Shown here piece after piece: positions 27,908 to 37,287 of a DNA stretch of 64,000 bases. The DNA is taken from assembly GCF_014203355.1 (NCBI RefSeq), contig NZ_JACHIR010000001.1, positions 4,404,038 through 4,468,037 on the forward strand, written 5' to 3'. The stretch is from Kutzneria kofuensis (lineage in GTDB: Bacteria > Actinomycetota > Actinomycetes > Mycobacteriales > Pseudonocardiaceae). A model generated the notes under the pieces. The model was not told the DNA's origin. It was given only the letters and a program-made list of their open reading frames with translations, and made no database searches. Every line of letters starts with the position of its first letter. The stretch's first letter is position 1. The translations under genes were made by a program, and so were the position numbers.

Positions 27908-28903
27908 ATGTTGTCCAAGAAGTCCAAGAGGATCCTGCTTGGCATGGCGGCCGCGGCCGGCGCGATCGCGCTGGCCGCGTGCAGCGGGCCCGCCTCCTCG
28001 TCCTCGAGCGGCGGCTCCGCGGCGAACGGCTCCGCGACCAGCGGCGGCCCGATCAACGTCGCCGTGGTCACGCACGGCTCGGCCGGCGACTCGTTCTGGA
28101 ACGTGGTGAAGAACGGCGCCACCGACGCCGGCAAGCAGCTGGGCGTGAACGTCACCTACAACTCCGACGGCGATCCTGGGGCGCAGTCGAAGTTGATCGA
28201 CAACGCGGTCGCTCAGCACGTCGACGGCCTGGTCGTGTCCATGGCCAACCCGGACGCGCTCAAGACCTCCATCCAGGCCGCGGTCAAGGCCGGCATCCCG
28301 GTCATCACCATCAACTCCGGCCAGTCGCAGAGCGCCGCCTTCGGCGCGCTGGCCCACGTCGGCCAGGACGAGGGCATCGCCGGCCAGCAGGCCGGGGCCA
28401 AGCTCAAGTCGGCCGGCAAGACCAACCTGCTGTGCGTGATCCACGAGGCCGGCAACGTCGGCCTGTCGCAGCGTTGCGACGGCGCCAAGCAGGGCTTCGG
28501 CAAGACCACCAACCTGCAGGTCGACATCAACAACCCGACCGACGTCGAGGCCAAGATCAAGGGCGCGCTGCAGACCGACTCGTCGATCGACGCGGTGCTC
28601 ACCCTCAACCCGCAGATCGCGCTGTCCGCGGTGAACGCGGCCAAGGAGGCCAACTCCAAGGCCACCGTGGCCACCTTCGACCTCAACTCGGACGTGGTCA
28701 GCGCCATCAAGTCCGGCCAGATCGCCTTCGCGGTCGACCAGCAGCAGTACGAGCAGGGCTACCTGCCGATCGTGATGCTCAAGCTCTACCACGACAACGC
28801 GAACACCGTCGGCGGCGGCCAGCCCGTGCTCACCGGGCCCGGCTTCGTCGACAAGTCCAATGTGGACAAGGTGGCGCAGTACGCCGCACGGGGAACCCGA
28901 TGA
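27908..28903 (+). CDS. Sugar ABC transporter substrate-binding lipoprotein (probably inositol)
   Basis: A 331-residue lipoprotein that captures the sugar outside the cell. The signal peptide ends in the lipobox ALAACSG, then a Ser/Gly-rich linker. The type-1 periplasmic-binding domain (ribose-binding group) starts at INVAVVTHGSAGDSFWNVV and contains DGLVVSMANPDALK, IPVITINSG and IAFAVDQQQYEQGY. AGGAG precedes the ATG by 6 bases. Its permease and ATPase follow with overlapping codons. Inositol as substrate is inferred from the surrounding catabolic genes. Confidence 0.92.
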   Translation: MLSKKSKRILLGMAAAAGAIALAACSGPASSSSSGGSAANGSATSGGPINVAVVTHGSAGDSFWNVVKNGATDAGKQLGVNVTYNSDGDPGAQSKLIDNAVAQHVDGLVVSMANPDALKTSIQAAVKAGIPVITINSGQSQSAAFGALAHVGQDEGIAGQQAGAKLKSAGKTNLLCVIHEAGNVGLSQRCDGAKQGFGKTTNLQVDINNPTDVEAKIKGALQTDSSIDAVLTLNPQIALSAVNAAKEANSKATVATFDLNSDVVSAIKSGQIAFAVDQQQYEQGYLPIVMLKLYHDNANTVGGGQPVLTGPGFVDKSNVDKVAQYAARGTR

Positions 28904-29946
28904 GTGATTTCTCGGGCACGCTGACGACCGACGAGCGCATCGCCAGTCCCAGCCTGCTCAACCGACTGGCCGTCCGGCCGGAGATCGGCGCGCTGATCGG
29001 CGCGCTGGTGGTGTTCGTCTTCTTCACGGTGATCACCAGTCAGTTCGTCACGCCGGCCGGGATCTCGACGTGGCTGGACACCTCGGCCACGATCGGCATC
29101 GTCTCGGTCGCCGTGGCGCTGCTGATGATCGGCGGCGAGTTCGACCTGTCCGCCGGTGTCATGACCGCGTCCACGTCGCTGGTGACGGCGATGCTGGCCA
29201 CCAAGCTGGGCGTGAACGTATGGCTCGCCATCCTGGTGTCGCTGGTGTTCGCGCTGGCGGTCGGCGCCTTCAACGGCTGGCTGGTGATGCGCACGAAGCT
29301 GCCCAGCTTCATCGTCACGCTGGGCACCTTCTTCGCGCTGCAGGGCATCAACCTCGGCGTGACCACGCTGGTGACCGGCACCGTCCAGGTGTCGGGCATC
29401 GCCACCGCGCCGGGCTACGCCTCGGCCGGCTACCTGTTCGCGTCCACGTTCTCGCTGGCCGGCACGTCGTTCCCGATCTCCATCGTGTGGTGGATCGTGG
29501 TGACGGCGCTGGCGGCCTGGGTGCTGGTGCGGACCCGCTTCGGCAACTGGATCTTCGCCGTCGGCGGCTCCGCGGCCAGCTCCCGCGCGGTCGGCGTGCC
29601 GGTGGGCCGCAGCAAGATCGTCCTGTTCATGACCACCGCGGGCGCGGCCTGGCTGGTCGGGACGATCAACATCCTGCGGTTCACCACCGTGCAGGCCAAC
29701 CAGGGCATCGGCCTGGAGTTCGAGTACATCATCGCGGCGGTCATCGGCGGCTGCCTGCTGACCGGCGGCTTCGGCTCGGCGGTCGGCGCCGCCATCGGCG
29801 CGCTGATCTTCGGCATGGCCAACCAGGGCATCGTCTACGCGCACTGGAACAGCGACTGGTTCAAGCTGTTCCTGGGCATCATGCTGCTGGCCGCGGTGCT
29901 GGTGAACAACGGCTTCCGGGCCAGGGCGGAAAGGGTGCGGCGATGA
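28900..29946 (+). CDS. Sugar ABC transporter permease (probably inositol)
   Basis: The 348-residue membrane channel of the ribose-type (CUT2) transporter. ATG 28900 overlaps the stop of the binding-protein gene (ATGA). About nine to ten hydrophobic segments are visible, from [18 protein letters not shown] to [15 protein letters not shown]. The family motif region [20 protein letters not shown], which contacts the ATPase, lies near residue 230. It is translationally coupled on both sides. Confidence 0.94.
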   Translation: MSDFSGTLTTDERIASPSLLNRLAVRPEIGALIGALVVFVFFTVITSQFVTPAGISTWLDTSATIGIVSVAVALLMIGGEFDLSAGVMTASTSLVTAMLATKLGVNVWLAILVSLVFALAVGAFNGWLVMRTKLPSFIVTLGTFFALQGINLGVTTLVTGTVQVSGIATAPGYASAGYLFASTFSLAGTSFPISIVWWIVVTALAAWVLVRTRFGNWIFAVGGSAASSRAVGVPVGRSKIVLFMTTAGAAWLVGTINILRFTTVQANQGIGLEFEYIIAAVIGGCLLTGGFGSAVGAAIGALIFGMANQGIVYAHWNSDWFKLFLGIMLLAAVLVNNGFRARAERVRR

Positions 29947-30722
29947 GCTCACTGCTGGAGGTCCGCGGCGTCGGCAAGACGTACGGCAGCGTGATCGCGC
30001 TGCGGGACGTGTCCACCGTGGTCAACGCGGGCGAGGTCACCTGCGTGCTCGGCGACAACGGCGCCGGCAAGTCCACCCTGATCAAGATCCTGGCCGGGCT
30101 GCACCAGCACGATGCCGGCGAGTTCCTGGTCGAGGGCGAGCCGGTGCAGCTGTCCTCGCCGCGCGAGGCGCTGGACCGGGGCATCGCGACCGTGTACCAG
30201 GACCTGGCCGTGGTGCCGCTGATGTCGGTGTGGCGCAACTTCTTCCTCGGCTCCGAGCCGACGAAGGGCTTCGGGCCGTTCCGGATCCTGGACCGGCGCA
30301 AGGCCAAGGACGAGACCCGGTGGGCGCTGGCCGACATGGGCATCGACCTGCGGGACGCGGAGCAGCCGGTGGGCACGCTGTCCGGCGGCGAGCGGCAGTG
30401 CGTGGCCATCGCCCGCGCGGTGCACTTCGGCGCCAAGGTGCTCATCCTGGACGAGCCGACCGCGGCGCTGGGCGTGAAGCAGGCCGGCGTGGTGCTCAAG
30501 TACGTCGCCCAGGCCCGCGACCGCGGCCTCGGCGTCGTGCTGATCACGCACAACCCGCACCACGCCTACCCGGTGGGCAACCGGTTCCTGCTGCTCAAGC
30601 GGGGCCGCAGCCTGGGGTGCTTCGACAAGAAGGACATCAGCCTGGAGGAGTTGACCAGGCAGATGGCCGGCGGCGCGGAGTTGGAGGCGCTGCAGCACGA
30701 ACTTCGTGGTGCGGCATCGTGA
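29943..30722 (+). CDS. Sugar ABC transporter ATPase, single-domain
   Basis: The 259-residue energising subunit. Walker A is GDNGAGKST, the signature is [13 protein letters not shown], Walker B is [12 protein letters not shown], and the switch His is in LITHNPHHA. It has only one nucleotide-binding domain, whereas most ribose-type importers use a fused two-domain ATPase; it would act as a homodimer like FrcA-type proteins. ATG 29943 overlaps the permease stop, and its own stop overlaps iolC. Confidence 0.93.
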   Translation: MSSLLEVRGVGKTYGSVIALRDVSTVVNAGEVTCVLGDNGAGKSTLIKILAGLHQHDAGEFLVEGEPVQLSSPREALDRGIATVYQDLAVVPLMSVWRNFFLGSEPTKGFGPFRILDRRKAKDETRWALADMGIDLRDAEQPVGTLSGGERQCVAIARAVHFGAKVLILDEPTAALGVKQAGVVLKYVAQARDRGLGVVLITHNPHHAYPVGNRFLLLKRGRSLGCFDKKDISLEELTRQMAGGAELEALQHELRGAAS

Positions 30723-31666
30723 ACACGCGGTTGGAGGCGCTCACGGTCGGCCGGGTCGGGGTCGATCTGTACCCGGAGCAGAGCGGCGTGCCGCTCGCCG
30801 GCGTGAGCACCTTCGCCAAGTCCCTGGGCGGCACGGCCACCAACGTCGCGGTGGCCGCCGCCCGGCTCGGCCGGCGCACGGCCGTGCTGACCAAGGTCGG
30901 GCCGGACGGCTTCGGCGACTACGTCCGGCAGGCGCTGGCGGGCTTCGGCGTGTCGCCGGAGTTCGTCGGCACCGCGCCGGACCTGCTGACGCCGGTGGTG
31001 TTCTGCGAGCTGAACCCGCCGGCCGATCCGCCGCTGCTGTTCTACCGGCTGCCGATCGCGCCGGACCTCACGCTGACCGAGGCCGACGTGCCGTGGGACG
31101 TCGTCGAGGACGTGCCGCTGCTGTGGGTCACCGGAACCGGCGTGTGCACCGAACCGGCCCGCTCGACCCAGCGCAAGATCCTCCAGCGGCGGGCTCGTCG
31201 CGGGCACACGGTGCTGGACCTGGACTACCGGCCGATGTTCTGGTCCGATGTGGACACCGCGCGGGCGGAGATCGGCTGGATGCTCGACCACGTCACGGTC
31301 GCCGTCGGCAACCGCGCCGAGGTCGAGGTGGCGGTCGGCACCGCGGACCCGGACGAGGCCGCGGACCGGCTGCTGGCCCGGGGGATTTCCCTCGCCCTGG
31401 TGAAGAAGGGGGCGGACGGCGTCCTCGTCGCCACCCCCGAGCACCGGGAAACCGTGACGCCGCAACGGGTCGAGGTGGTCTGCGGGCTGGGGGCCGGCGA
31501 CGCGTTCGGCGGCTCGGTGATCAACGGCCTGCTCGCCGGCTGGGACCCGGCGACGATCGCCCGGCACGCCAACGCCGCCGGCGCGATCGTCGCGTCCCGG
31601 CTGGCCTGCGCCGACGCGATGCCCGACGCGGGCGAGATCGAGGAGTTGCTTTCCCTTGTTGACTGA
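30719..31666 (+). CDS. iolC: 5-dehydro-2-deoxygluconokinase
   Basis: It phosphorylates 2-deoxy-5-keto-gluconate with ATP in inositol catabolism. The 315-residue protein has the PfkB/ribokinase fold: N-terminal [18 protein letters not shown] as in IolC, the substrate-binding [17 protein letters not shown], and the catalytic-base signature [20 protein letters not shown] 30719 overlaps the ATPase stop by 4 bases. The aldolase gene overlaps its 3' end by 11 bases. Confidence 0.94.
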   Translation: MNTRLEALTVGRVGVDLYPEQSGVPLAGVSTFAKSLGGTATNVAVAAARLGRRTAVLTKVGPDGFGDYVRQALAGFGVSPEFVGTAPDLLTPVVFCELNPPADPPLLFYRLPIAPDLTLTEADVPWDVVEDVPLLWVTGTGVCTEPARSTQRKILQRRARRGHTVLDLDYRPMFWSDVDTARAEIGWMLDHVTVAVGNRAEVEVAVGTADPDEAADRLLARGISLALVKKGADGVLVATPEHRETVTPQRVEVVCGLGAGDAFGGSVINGLLAGWDPATIARHANAAGAIVASRLACADAMPDAGEIEELLSLVD

Positions 31667-32546
31667 CGAGCAGTGGGCCGGCCTGCTGCACACCAGGGCG
31701 ACCGACCCGCATGCGGTGGCGGTCGCGTATGCGACCAGGCGGCGCCGGCCGGCACTGCTGTCCGACAAGGGCACGCTGTTCCTCGTCGCGGCCGATCACC
31801 CGGCACGAGGGGCGCTGGGTGTCGGCGGCGATCCGCTGGCCATGTCCGACCGCCGTGAGCTGCTGGACCGGCTGCTCACGGCGCTGGCCAACCCGGCGGT
31901 GGACGGCCTGCTGGCCACCCCGGACATCGTCGAGGAGCTGCTGCTGCTCGACGCGCTGCACGACAAGATCGTCATCGGCTCGATGAACCGCGGCGGCCTG
32001 GCCGGCGCCGACTGGGAGATCGAGGACCGGTTCACCGGTTACGACGGTCAGTCCATTTCGGACTGTCGGCTGGACGGCGGCAAGATGCTGCTGCGCATCG
32101 TGGATTCCGACGCCGGCACCATCCCGACGCTCCAGGGCTGTGCGGACGCCGTGACGGACCTGGCCGGGCAGGGCCTGATGGCGATGGTCGAGCCGCTGCC
32201 GTACACCCGGGACTCCTCGGGAAAGCTGGTGCTGCAGAAGGATGCCCAGTCGCTGGCGCGGGCCATCACGGTCGCGTCCGCGCTGGGCGTCACCTCGGCG
32301 TACACCTGGCTGAAGCTGCCGGCGCCGTCGGAGGAGAAGGTGCTGGACACCACCACGCTGCCGGTGGTCGTGCTCGGTGGCGTGCCGTCCGGCAATCCCG
32401 CCGACGACCTCGCCGCCTGGGGTAGCGCCTTGTCGCATCCGGTGGTGCGCGGGCTGGTTGTCGGCCGTGCCCTGCTCTACCCGCCCGACGGCGATGTCGC
32501 CGCCGCCGTGTCAGCCGCCGCGAAGGTTCTGGAGGTCGCGTCGTGA
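31656..32546 (+). CDS. Class I aldolase-like TIM-barrel protein (Cgl0159 family)
   Basis: A 296-residue (beta/alpha)8 protein of the family found in actinobacterial inositol clusters. It is related to deoxyribose-phosphate aldolase-type enzymes. The likely Schiff-base lysine is in AYTWLKLPAP, and VVLGGVPSG is a phosphate-binding type loop. It probably splits 2-deoxy-5-keto-gluconate 6-phosphate, the IolJ step, since no other aldolase is in the cluster. The start is TTG 31656, with GAGGAG about 10 bases upstream, inside the end of iolC. The assigned reaction is an inference. Confidence 0.78.
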   Translation: MLTDEQWAGLLHTRATDPHAVAVAYATRRRRPALLSDKGTLFLVAADHPARGALGVGGDPLAMSDRRELLDRLLTALANPAVDGLLATPDIVEELLLLDALHDKIVIGSMNRGGLAGADWEIEDRFTGYDGQSISDCRLDGGKMLLRIVDSDAGTIPTLQGCADAVTDLAGQGLMAMVEPLPYTRDSSGKLVLQKDAQSLARAITVASALGVTSAYTWLKLPAPSEEKVLDTTTLPVVVLGGVPSGNPADDLAAWGSALSHPVVRGLVVGRALLYPPDGDVAAAVSAAAKVLEVAS

Positions 32547-33430
32547 GCCTGCACCGTCCACTCGGGACACTGTCGGACGGCGAGGACCCGGTCCGGCTCG
32601 CGCCGGAGGACGCCGGCTGGTCGTGGACCGGCCTGCGGGTGCTGCTGCTGCATCCGGGCACCTCCCGGGTGATCGAGACCGGCGAGTTCGAGGCGTTCGT
32701 GCTGCCGCTGTCCGGCGGCTGCGTGGTCGAGGTCGACGGTCTCCGCTTCGAGCTTTCCGGGCGCGACTCCGTGTTCACGCGCGTCACCGACTTTGCCTAC
32801 GTGCCAAGGGATGCCACCGTCACGCTGTCCACTCGGGACGGTGTCGAGGTCGCGCTGCCGATGGCCCGCTGCAGCCGCCGGCTGGAGCCGAAGTACGGGC
32901 CGGCCGAGGACGTGCCGGTCGAGGTCCGTGGCGCCGGCAACGCCACCCGGCAGGTCACCAACTTCGGCGTGCCCGGCGTGTGGGACCACGCCGACAAGCT
33001 CAACGCGTGCGAGCTGATCACGCCCGACGGCAACTGGTCCTCGTACCCGCCGCACAAGCACGACGAGGCGACCGAGTGCGAGGTCGTCAACGAGGAGATC
33101 TACTACTTCCGGATCGCCGGCCGGGACGGCGTGAACACCTCGCGGGACGGCTTCGGGCTGCACCGCACCTACACCGCCGACGGTGAGATCGACGAGGACG
33201 TCGCCGTCCGCGACGGCGACGTGTTCCTGATCCCGCGCGGCTATCACGGCCCGTGCGTGGCCGCGCCCGGCTATCCCATGTACTACCTGAACGTGCTGGC
33301 CGGGCCGGCCGACGACCGCTCGATGGCGTTCTGCGACGACCCCACCCACGGCTGGGTGCGCGACACCTGGGCCGCCACGCCCCCGGACCCGCGCTGCCCG
33401 GTGACCTCCGCGAAGGGACGCGTGCGATGA
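32543..33430 (+). CDS. iolB: 5-deoxy-glucuronate isomerase
   Basis: It isomerises 5-deoxy-glucuronate to 2-deoxy-5-keto-gluconate. The 295-residue bicupin shows the metal-binding His/Glu set in SSYPPHKHDE and EEIYYFRIAG, and the late IPRGYHGPCVAAPGYPMYYL segment, all typical of IolB. GTG 32543 overlaps the previous stop (GTGA). iolD starts inside its stop codon region. Confidence 0.95.
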   Translation: MSLHRPLGTLSDGEDPVRLAPEDAGWSWTGLRVLLLHPGTSRVIETGEFEAFVLPLSGGCVVEVDGLRFELSGRDSVFTRVTDFAYVPRDATVTLSTRDGVEVALPMARCSRRLEPKYGPAEDVPVEVRGAGNATRQVTNFGVPGVWDHADKLNACELITPDGNWSSYPPHKHDEATECEVVNEEIYYFRIAGRDGVNTSRDGFGLHRTYTADGEIDEDVAVRDGDVFLIPRGYHGPCVAAPGYPMYYLNVLAGPADDRSMAFCDDPTHGWVRDTWAATPPDPRCPVTSAKGRVR

Positions 33431-35271
33431 AGCTGACCACCGCCCAGGCCCTGGTCCGCTGGATGATCGCCCAGCGGACGGAACTGCACGACCTCACCGA
33501 GGTGCCGCTGTTCCCCGGCGTGTTCGCGATCTTCGGGCACGGCAACGTGCTCGGGCTCGGCACCGCGCTGGAGGAGCACCGGGACGAGTTGCCGGTGTGG
33601 CGCGGGCACAACGAGCAGGGCATGGCCCTGGCCGCCGTCGGCTACGCCAAGGCCACCGATCGCCGGCAGGTCGGCGTCGCCACCACGTCCATCGGCCCCG
33701 GCGCCCTGAACCTGGTCACCGCCGCCGGTGTCGCGCACGCCAACCGGTTGCCGCTGCTCCTGCTGCCCGGCGACACCTTCACCAGCCGCGCGCCGGATCC
33801 CGTTCTCCAGCAGATCGAGCCGTTCCATGACGGCACCGCCAGCGTCAACGACGCGTTCCGGGCGGTGAGCCGGTACTTCGACCGGATCACCCGTCCCGAG
33901 CAGCTGCTGGCCGCGCTGCCGCAGGTCGCCCGCGTGCTCACCGACCCGGCCGACTGCGGGCCCGCGACCCTGGCCCTGCCGCAGGACGTGCAAGCCGAGT
34001 CCTTCGACTTCCCCGAGTCGCTGTTCGAACCCGTCGTGCACCGCGTCCTGCGGCCGCAGCCGGACGCCCGGTCGGTGCGGGACGCCGTGGAGATCATGAA
34101 GGAGTCCTCGCGGCCGCTGCTGGTGCTCGGCGGCGGCGTCCGCTACTCCGGGGCCGTCGAGCACGCCATCGGCTTCGCCGAGCGCTACGGGATACCCATC
34201 ACCGAGACCACCGCCGGCCGGACCCTGGTCGCCCACGACCACCCCCTGCACGCCGGCCCCCTCGGTGTCACCGGCTCCACCTCCGGCAACGAGCTGGCCG
34301 CCGAGGCCGACCTGGTCATCGCCGTCGGCACCCGCCTCCAGGACTTCACCACCGCCTCGTGGTCCGTCTTCTCCCCGGACGTCCGGCTGATCAGCGTCAA
34401 CGCCGCCCGCTTCGACGCCGTGAAGCACGGCGCCGTGGCCCTCGTCGGCGATGCTCGCGCCACCCTCTCCACCTTCTTCGGGCTCGACGGCTGGTCCGTT
34501 CCCGCCGAGTGGACCGCCCGCGCCCAGGCCGCCCGCGCCGGCTGGGACTCCCACATCGACAAGCTCCGGGCCCCGTCCGGCGAGCTCACCTATGCCCAGG
34601 TCGTCGGCATGGTCAACGACCAGTCCGGCCCCGACGACTACGTGATGACCGCCTCCGGCGGTCTCCCCGGCGAGCTCATCGGCGGCTGGCGGGCCACCGG
34701 GCCGGCCACCATGGACGTCGAGTACGGCTTCTCCTGCATGGGCTACGAGATCGCCGGCGCGTGGGGCGCCGCCATGGCCCGCACCTCCGGCGTCGTCACC
34801 ACTCTTCTGGGTGACGGTTCCTATCTCATGCTCAACTCCGAGCTGTTCAGCGCCGCCTTCGCCGGCCACGGCTTCGTGGCGGTCGTCTGCGACAACGACG
34901 GCTACGCCGTCATCCACCGCCTCCAAACGGGCCAAGGGGCCGCCGGCTACAACAACATGTACGCCGACTGCCGCAGCTCCCTCGCCGAGCCGCCTCGTGT
35001 CGACTTCGCCGCCCATGCCGCCGCCCTGGGCTGCTCCGTCTTCGAGGCCGACGCCGGTTCCTTCCCCGCCCAGTACGCGGCCGCCCGCTCGGCTGCTTCG
35101 GAGGGCAAGGTCGCCGTGGTGACCGTCAAGACCCACCCGGCGTCGTGGACCGAAGCCGGCGCGTGGTGGGAGGTCGGCGTCCCCCAGACCTCGCACCGCC
35201 CGGAGGTCCAGGCCGCCCGCGCCGAGCTGGACGAGGCCAAGGCCAAGCAGGTCCGCTACCTGTCGCACTGA
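33427..35271 (+). CDS. iolD: 3D-(3,5/4)-trihydroxycyclohexane-1,2-dione hydrolase
   Basis: A thiamine-diphosphate enzyme that opens the inositol-derived ring. It has 614 residues. The activating Glu is in WRGHNEQGMALAA and the ThDP/Mg motif is LLGDGSYLMLNSEL through VVCDNDGYAVI. TTLLGDGS and NNMYADCRSS agree with IolD rather than acetolactate synthase. ATG 33427 overlaps the iolB stop. It is the last gene of the operon that starts at iolG, so all enzymatic steps from inositol to the semialdehyde are encoded here. Confidence 0.95.
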   Translation: MKLTTAQALVRWMIAQRTELHDLTEVPLFPGVFAIFGHGNVLGLGTALEEHRDELPVWRGHNEQGMALAAVGYAKATDRRQVGVATTSIGPGALNLVTAAGVAHANRLPLLLLPGDTFTSRAPDPVLQQIEPFHDGTASVNDAFRAVSRYFDRITRPEQLLAALPQVARVLTDPADCGPATLALPQDVQAESFDFPESLFEPVVHRVLRPQPDARSVRDAVEIMKESSRPLLVLGGGVRYSGAVEHAIGFAERYGIPITETTAGRTLVAHDHPLHAGPLGVTGSTSGNELAAEADLVIAVGTRLQDFTTASWSVFSPDVRLISVNAARFDAVKHGAVALVGDARATLSTFFGLDGWSVPAEWTARAQAARAGWDSHIDKLRAPSGELTYAQVVGMVNDQSGPDDYVMTASGGLPGELIGGWRATGPATMDVEYGFSCMGYEIAGAWGAAMARTSGVVTTLLGDGSYLMLNSELFSAAFAGHGFVAVVCDNDGYAVIHRLQTGQGAAGYNNMYADCRSSLAEPPRVDFAAHAAALGCSVFEADAGSFPAQYAAARSAASEGKVAVVTVKTHPASWTEAGAWWEVGVPQTSHRPEVQAARAELDEAKAKQVRYLSH

Positions 35272-35274
35272 TCG

Positions 35275-35385
35275 TCGGCTGCACCCGGCCAGGGCGGCGC
35301 GCATCGACGAGCCGATGTGCACCGTGACGGCCTGGATGACGATGCCGGCGATCCGCCCGCTCACGGTGTCGCGCGTGTCCGCCAT
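35275..35385 (-). pseudogene. Possible remnant of an N-terminal module after iolD
   Basis: On the minus strand an ATG at 35385 opens MADTRDTVSGRIAGIVIQAV and then VHIG. This resembles the N-terminal 'NxVSG..G.VVQAG.VHG' module of many actinobacterial NTPase and effector proteins. The frame then runs antisense into iolD without recognisable domains, so if real it is a broken gene end. The stretch 35272-35434 holds nothing else apart from the promoter of the next gene. Confidence 0.25.
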
Positions 35386-35420
35386 GGGGTGACTATCCGG
35401 CGGGGCTGATCGACTACGGC

Positions 35421-35426
35421 TATCGT
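35421..35426 (+). promoter_or_regulatory. Leaderless -10 box
   Basis: TATCGT ends 8 bases before ATG 35435; the bases between (CCGAGGGG) could also act as a weak ribosome site. Confidence 0.35.
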
Positions 35427-35434
35427 CCGAGGGG

Positions 35435-35860
35435 ATGCACTCCCAGCGTGTCCCGGTGCTCTGCCCGGACCACTTGCCGGACGGCCTGTGCCGGATGGTG
35501 GCGCAGATCGTCGACGACATCACGGTGGCGCTGCCCACCGTGCACCCGAAGCTCCGGGTGGAGGTGGGCGATCCGGCCGGACGTCCGCTGTTGACCTTCA
35601 CGGTGTGGTTCGACCACGTCCGCCGCACGGCGTTCGGGGTGCCGGTGCGCATGCTGCGGGCAAGCGTGGAGCAGCTGCGCGGCGACCTGGCCGCGAAGCT
35701 CCAGAACGCGTTCGTCGAGGAGTACGGCAAGCCGCTGCCACCGTGCCCGGGACACGAGCATTCGCTGGCGCCGGAGGTGCGCGACGTCGCTGTGTGGCTA
35801 TGCCCGTACGACCCGGGTCACTGGTCCTGCCGGATCGGTGACTACCGGGCCGAGGGGTAG
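35435..35860 (+). CDS. Small conserved protein of unknown function
   Basis: I do not recognise the family. The 141-residue protein is soluble, with a beta-rich centre (LRVEVGDPAGRPLLTFTVWF). The C-terminal part is rich in Cys and His (LPPCPGHEHSLAPEVR, VWLCPYDPGHWSCRIG), possibly a metal site. It stands alone between the iol operon and the DUF3073 gene. Confidence 0.7.
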   Translation: MHSQRVPVLCPDHLPDGLCRMVAQIVDDITVALPTVHPKLRVEVGDPAGRPLLTFTVWFDHVRRTAFGVPVRMLRASVEQLRGDLAAKLQNAFVEEYGKPLPPCPGHEHSLAPEVRDVAVWLCPYDPGHWSCRIGDYRAEG

Positions 35861-35923
35861 GCAAAAGGGAGGGCTGAGCGGCCGGTCGCCCGGCAGCTCA
35901 ACCCTCGCCACGTCGCAGACGCG

Positions 35924-36112
35924 TCAACGACGGTAGTCGTCGTCGTAATCGTCGTACGGGTCTTCCGCGTGCTCATCGTCATGCGTGCCCACACCGGACT
36001 GGTTCTGACCCGACAGCTCGCGCTGAAGGGCGTCGAAGTCCGTGTTGTGGGAGCTGTACTTGAGCTCTCGGGCCACCTTCGTTTGCTTGGCCTTCGCTCG
36101 GCCGCGCCCCAT
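35924..36112 (-). CDS. DUF3073 protein
   Basis: A 62-residue actinobacterial protein. MGRGRAKAKQTKVARELKYS followed by SHNTDFDALQREL is the DUF3073 signature, and the tail is acidic with Asp/Tyr repeats. ATG 36112 has GGGGG upstream. The function is unknown; it corresponds to the Rv0810c position of the conserved gene block. A TACGGT box on the minus strand (36194-36199) may be its promoter. Confidence 0.88.
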   Translation of the reverse strand: MGRGRAKAKQTKVARELKYSSHNTDFDALQRELSGQNQSGVGTHDDEHAEDPYDDYDDDYRR

Positions 36113-36296
36113 GGCTCGACCCCCTCGCACAGGGACGGGGGCGGCCGGGGGATCGGCGGCCCCACTCGTCACGACAACTGGTTCCTGGTAACTACCGTAC
36201 CGTGTCGATGGGGTTCGATGCGACGCGGCTTGCTTGTGGACCGCACGACACCTCGCCGACGCCCGGTCGGGCCCGCGGTCGTGGCACGATTCGGGT

Positions 36297-37190
36297 GTGC
36301 CGCGCCCGTTCTCCGCTTACCTCCGAGTGTACGAACCGTTGTCGGCCTTCGACGCTCCGTTGGCCGCCAGGCTGCGCCAGGCCGTCGAGGACGGCCCGCT
36401 GACCCGGGCGGAGGTCGGCGACCGAGAACGAGAACTGTGGCTCCGCTCACAGTTGGCGTCGCCGCCCCGGCTGCTGCCCGGCGAGCTCTCCGACGGCCGC
36501 CCGGCCCCCAACGCGCCGCTGGACGTGCTGGTGCTGGATCCGGCGGAGGTGCCGACCAGCGAGAGCGCCACCGTGGGCCCCGGACCCCTCGTCTGCCCGC
36601 TGGACATGCGGCCCCGGTCCGCGGCGGCCCTGGTGGGCTTCCTGAGCACCTCCTCGGGGGTGCTGAAGGCCGCCGCCCTGACCATCCCGGCCGACATCGC
36701 CCGCACCCGGGCCGGAGCCGTGATGGCGGAGCTGGCCGGCGGTGCGGTGCATGTGGTGTCCACCACGTGGACGGTGCCGCTGCCGTGGTTCTCGCTCGTC
36801 GACCCGGAGAGCAGGCACATCATCCTGGCGCCCCGTGAGGACGGCGAGCGGCAGGTCGCCTGGCGCATCGCCATGGCCGACGCCCGCCGGCGGGTGGCGC
36901 GGGCGCATTCCGTGGTCCGCGAGTCGCTCGGCGACAACGGCCCGGCCCGGGTGCTCAAGGACACCGGCCGCTGGCTGGAGCACTTCCACCCGCACTCGGC
37001 CGTCGAGCTCGACTACGGCGGCCTCGTCCAGCTGCTCGACGACGACGAGCTGCTGGAGGACACCTCGGCCCAGGACGTGCACGCCATCGTCGACGCCATG
37101 GAGTCCGGCGACGCCGACGAGGTCGCCAGCCGCTACGAGCAGCTCCGTGACTTCTGGGGCGAACTCGCCGGCAAGGAACGCCTCGGCTGA
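36297..37190 (+). CDS. Conserved actinobacterial protein of unknown function
   Basis: A 297-residue soluble protein next to DUF3073, divergent from it. GTG 36297 gives the opening MPRPFSAYLRVYEPLSAFD. The centre has a beta-alpha pattern (LDVLVLDPAEVP, AALVGFLSTSSGVLKAAALTIP), then VVSTTWTVPLPWFSLVDP and an Arg-rich helix (RRRVARAHSVVRESLGD). The C-terminus is acidic (LLDDDELLEDTSAQDVHAIV). No catalytic motif is evident. I know similar proteins at this position in other actinobacteria but no function. Confidence 0.8.
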   Translation: MPRPFSAYLRVYEPLSAFDAPLAARLRQAVEDGPLTRAEVGDRERELWLRSQLASPPRLLPGELSDGRPAPNAPLDVLVLDPAEVPTSESATVGPGPLVCPLDMRPRSAAALVGFLSTSSGVLKAAALTIPADIARTRAGAVMAELAGGAVHVVSTTWTVPLPWFSLVDPESRHIILAPREDGERQVAWRIAMADARRRVARAHSVVRESLGDNGPARVLKDTGRWLEHFHPHSAVELDYGGLVQLLDDDELLEDTSAQDVHAIVDAMESGDADEVASRYEQLRDFWGELAGKERLG

Positions 37191-37206
37191 CCCCACCTGA
37201 CCGCTT

Positions 37207-37251
37207 GGAAAGGACCATTCCACTCGTTCAACGCCAGGAAAGGGCGCTTTC
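37207..37251. repeat. Two imperfect dyads between convergent genes
   Basis: GGAAAGGACCATTCC (37207-37221) and GAAAGGGCGCTTTC (37238-37251) are both near-palindromes, in the 97-base gap between convergent genes. They may be small intergenic repeats or weak terminators. Confidence 0.35.
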
Positions 37252-37287
37252 ACGGCATCTGGGGGTGGACGGCTGGCGCGGTGCGTG

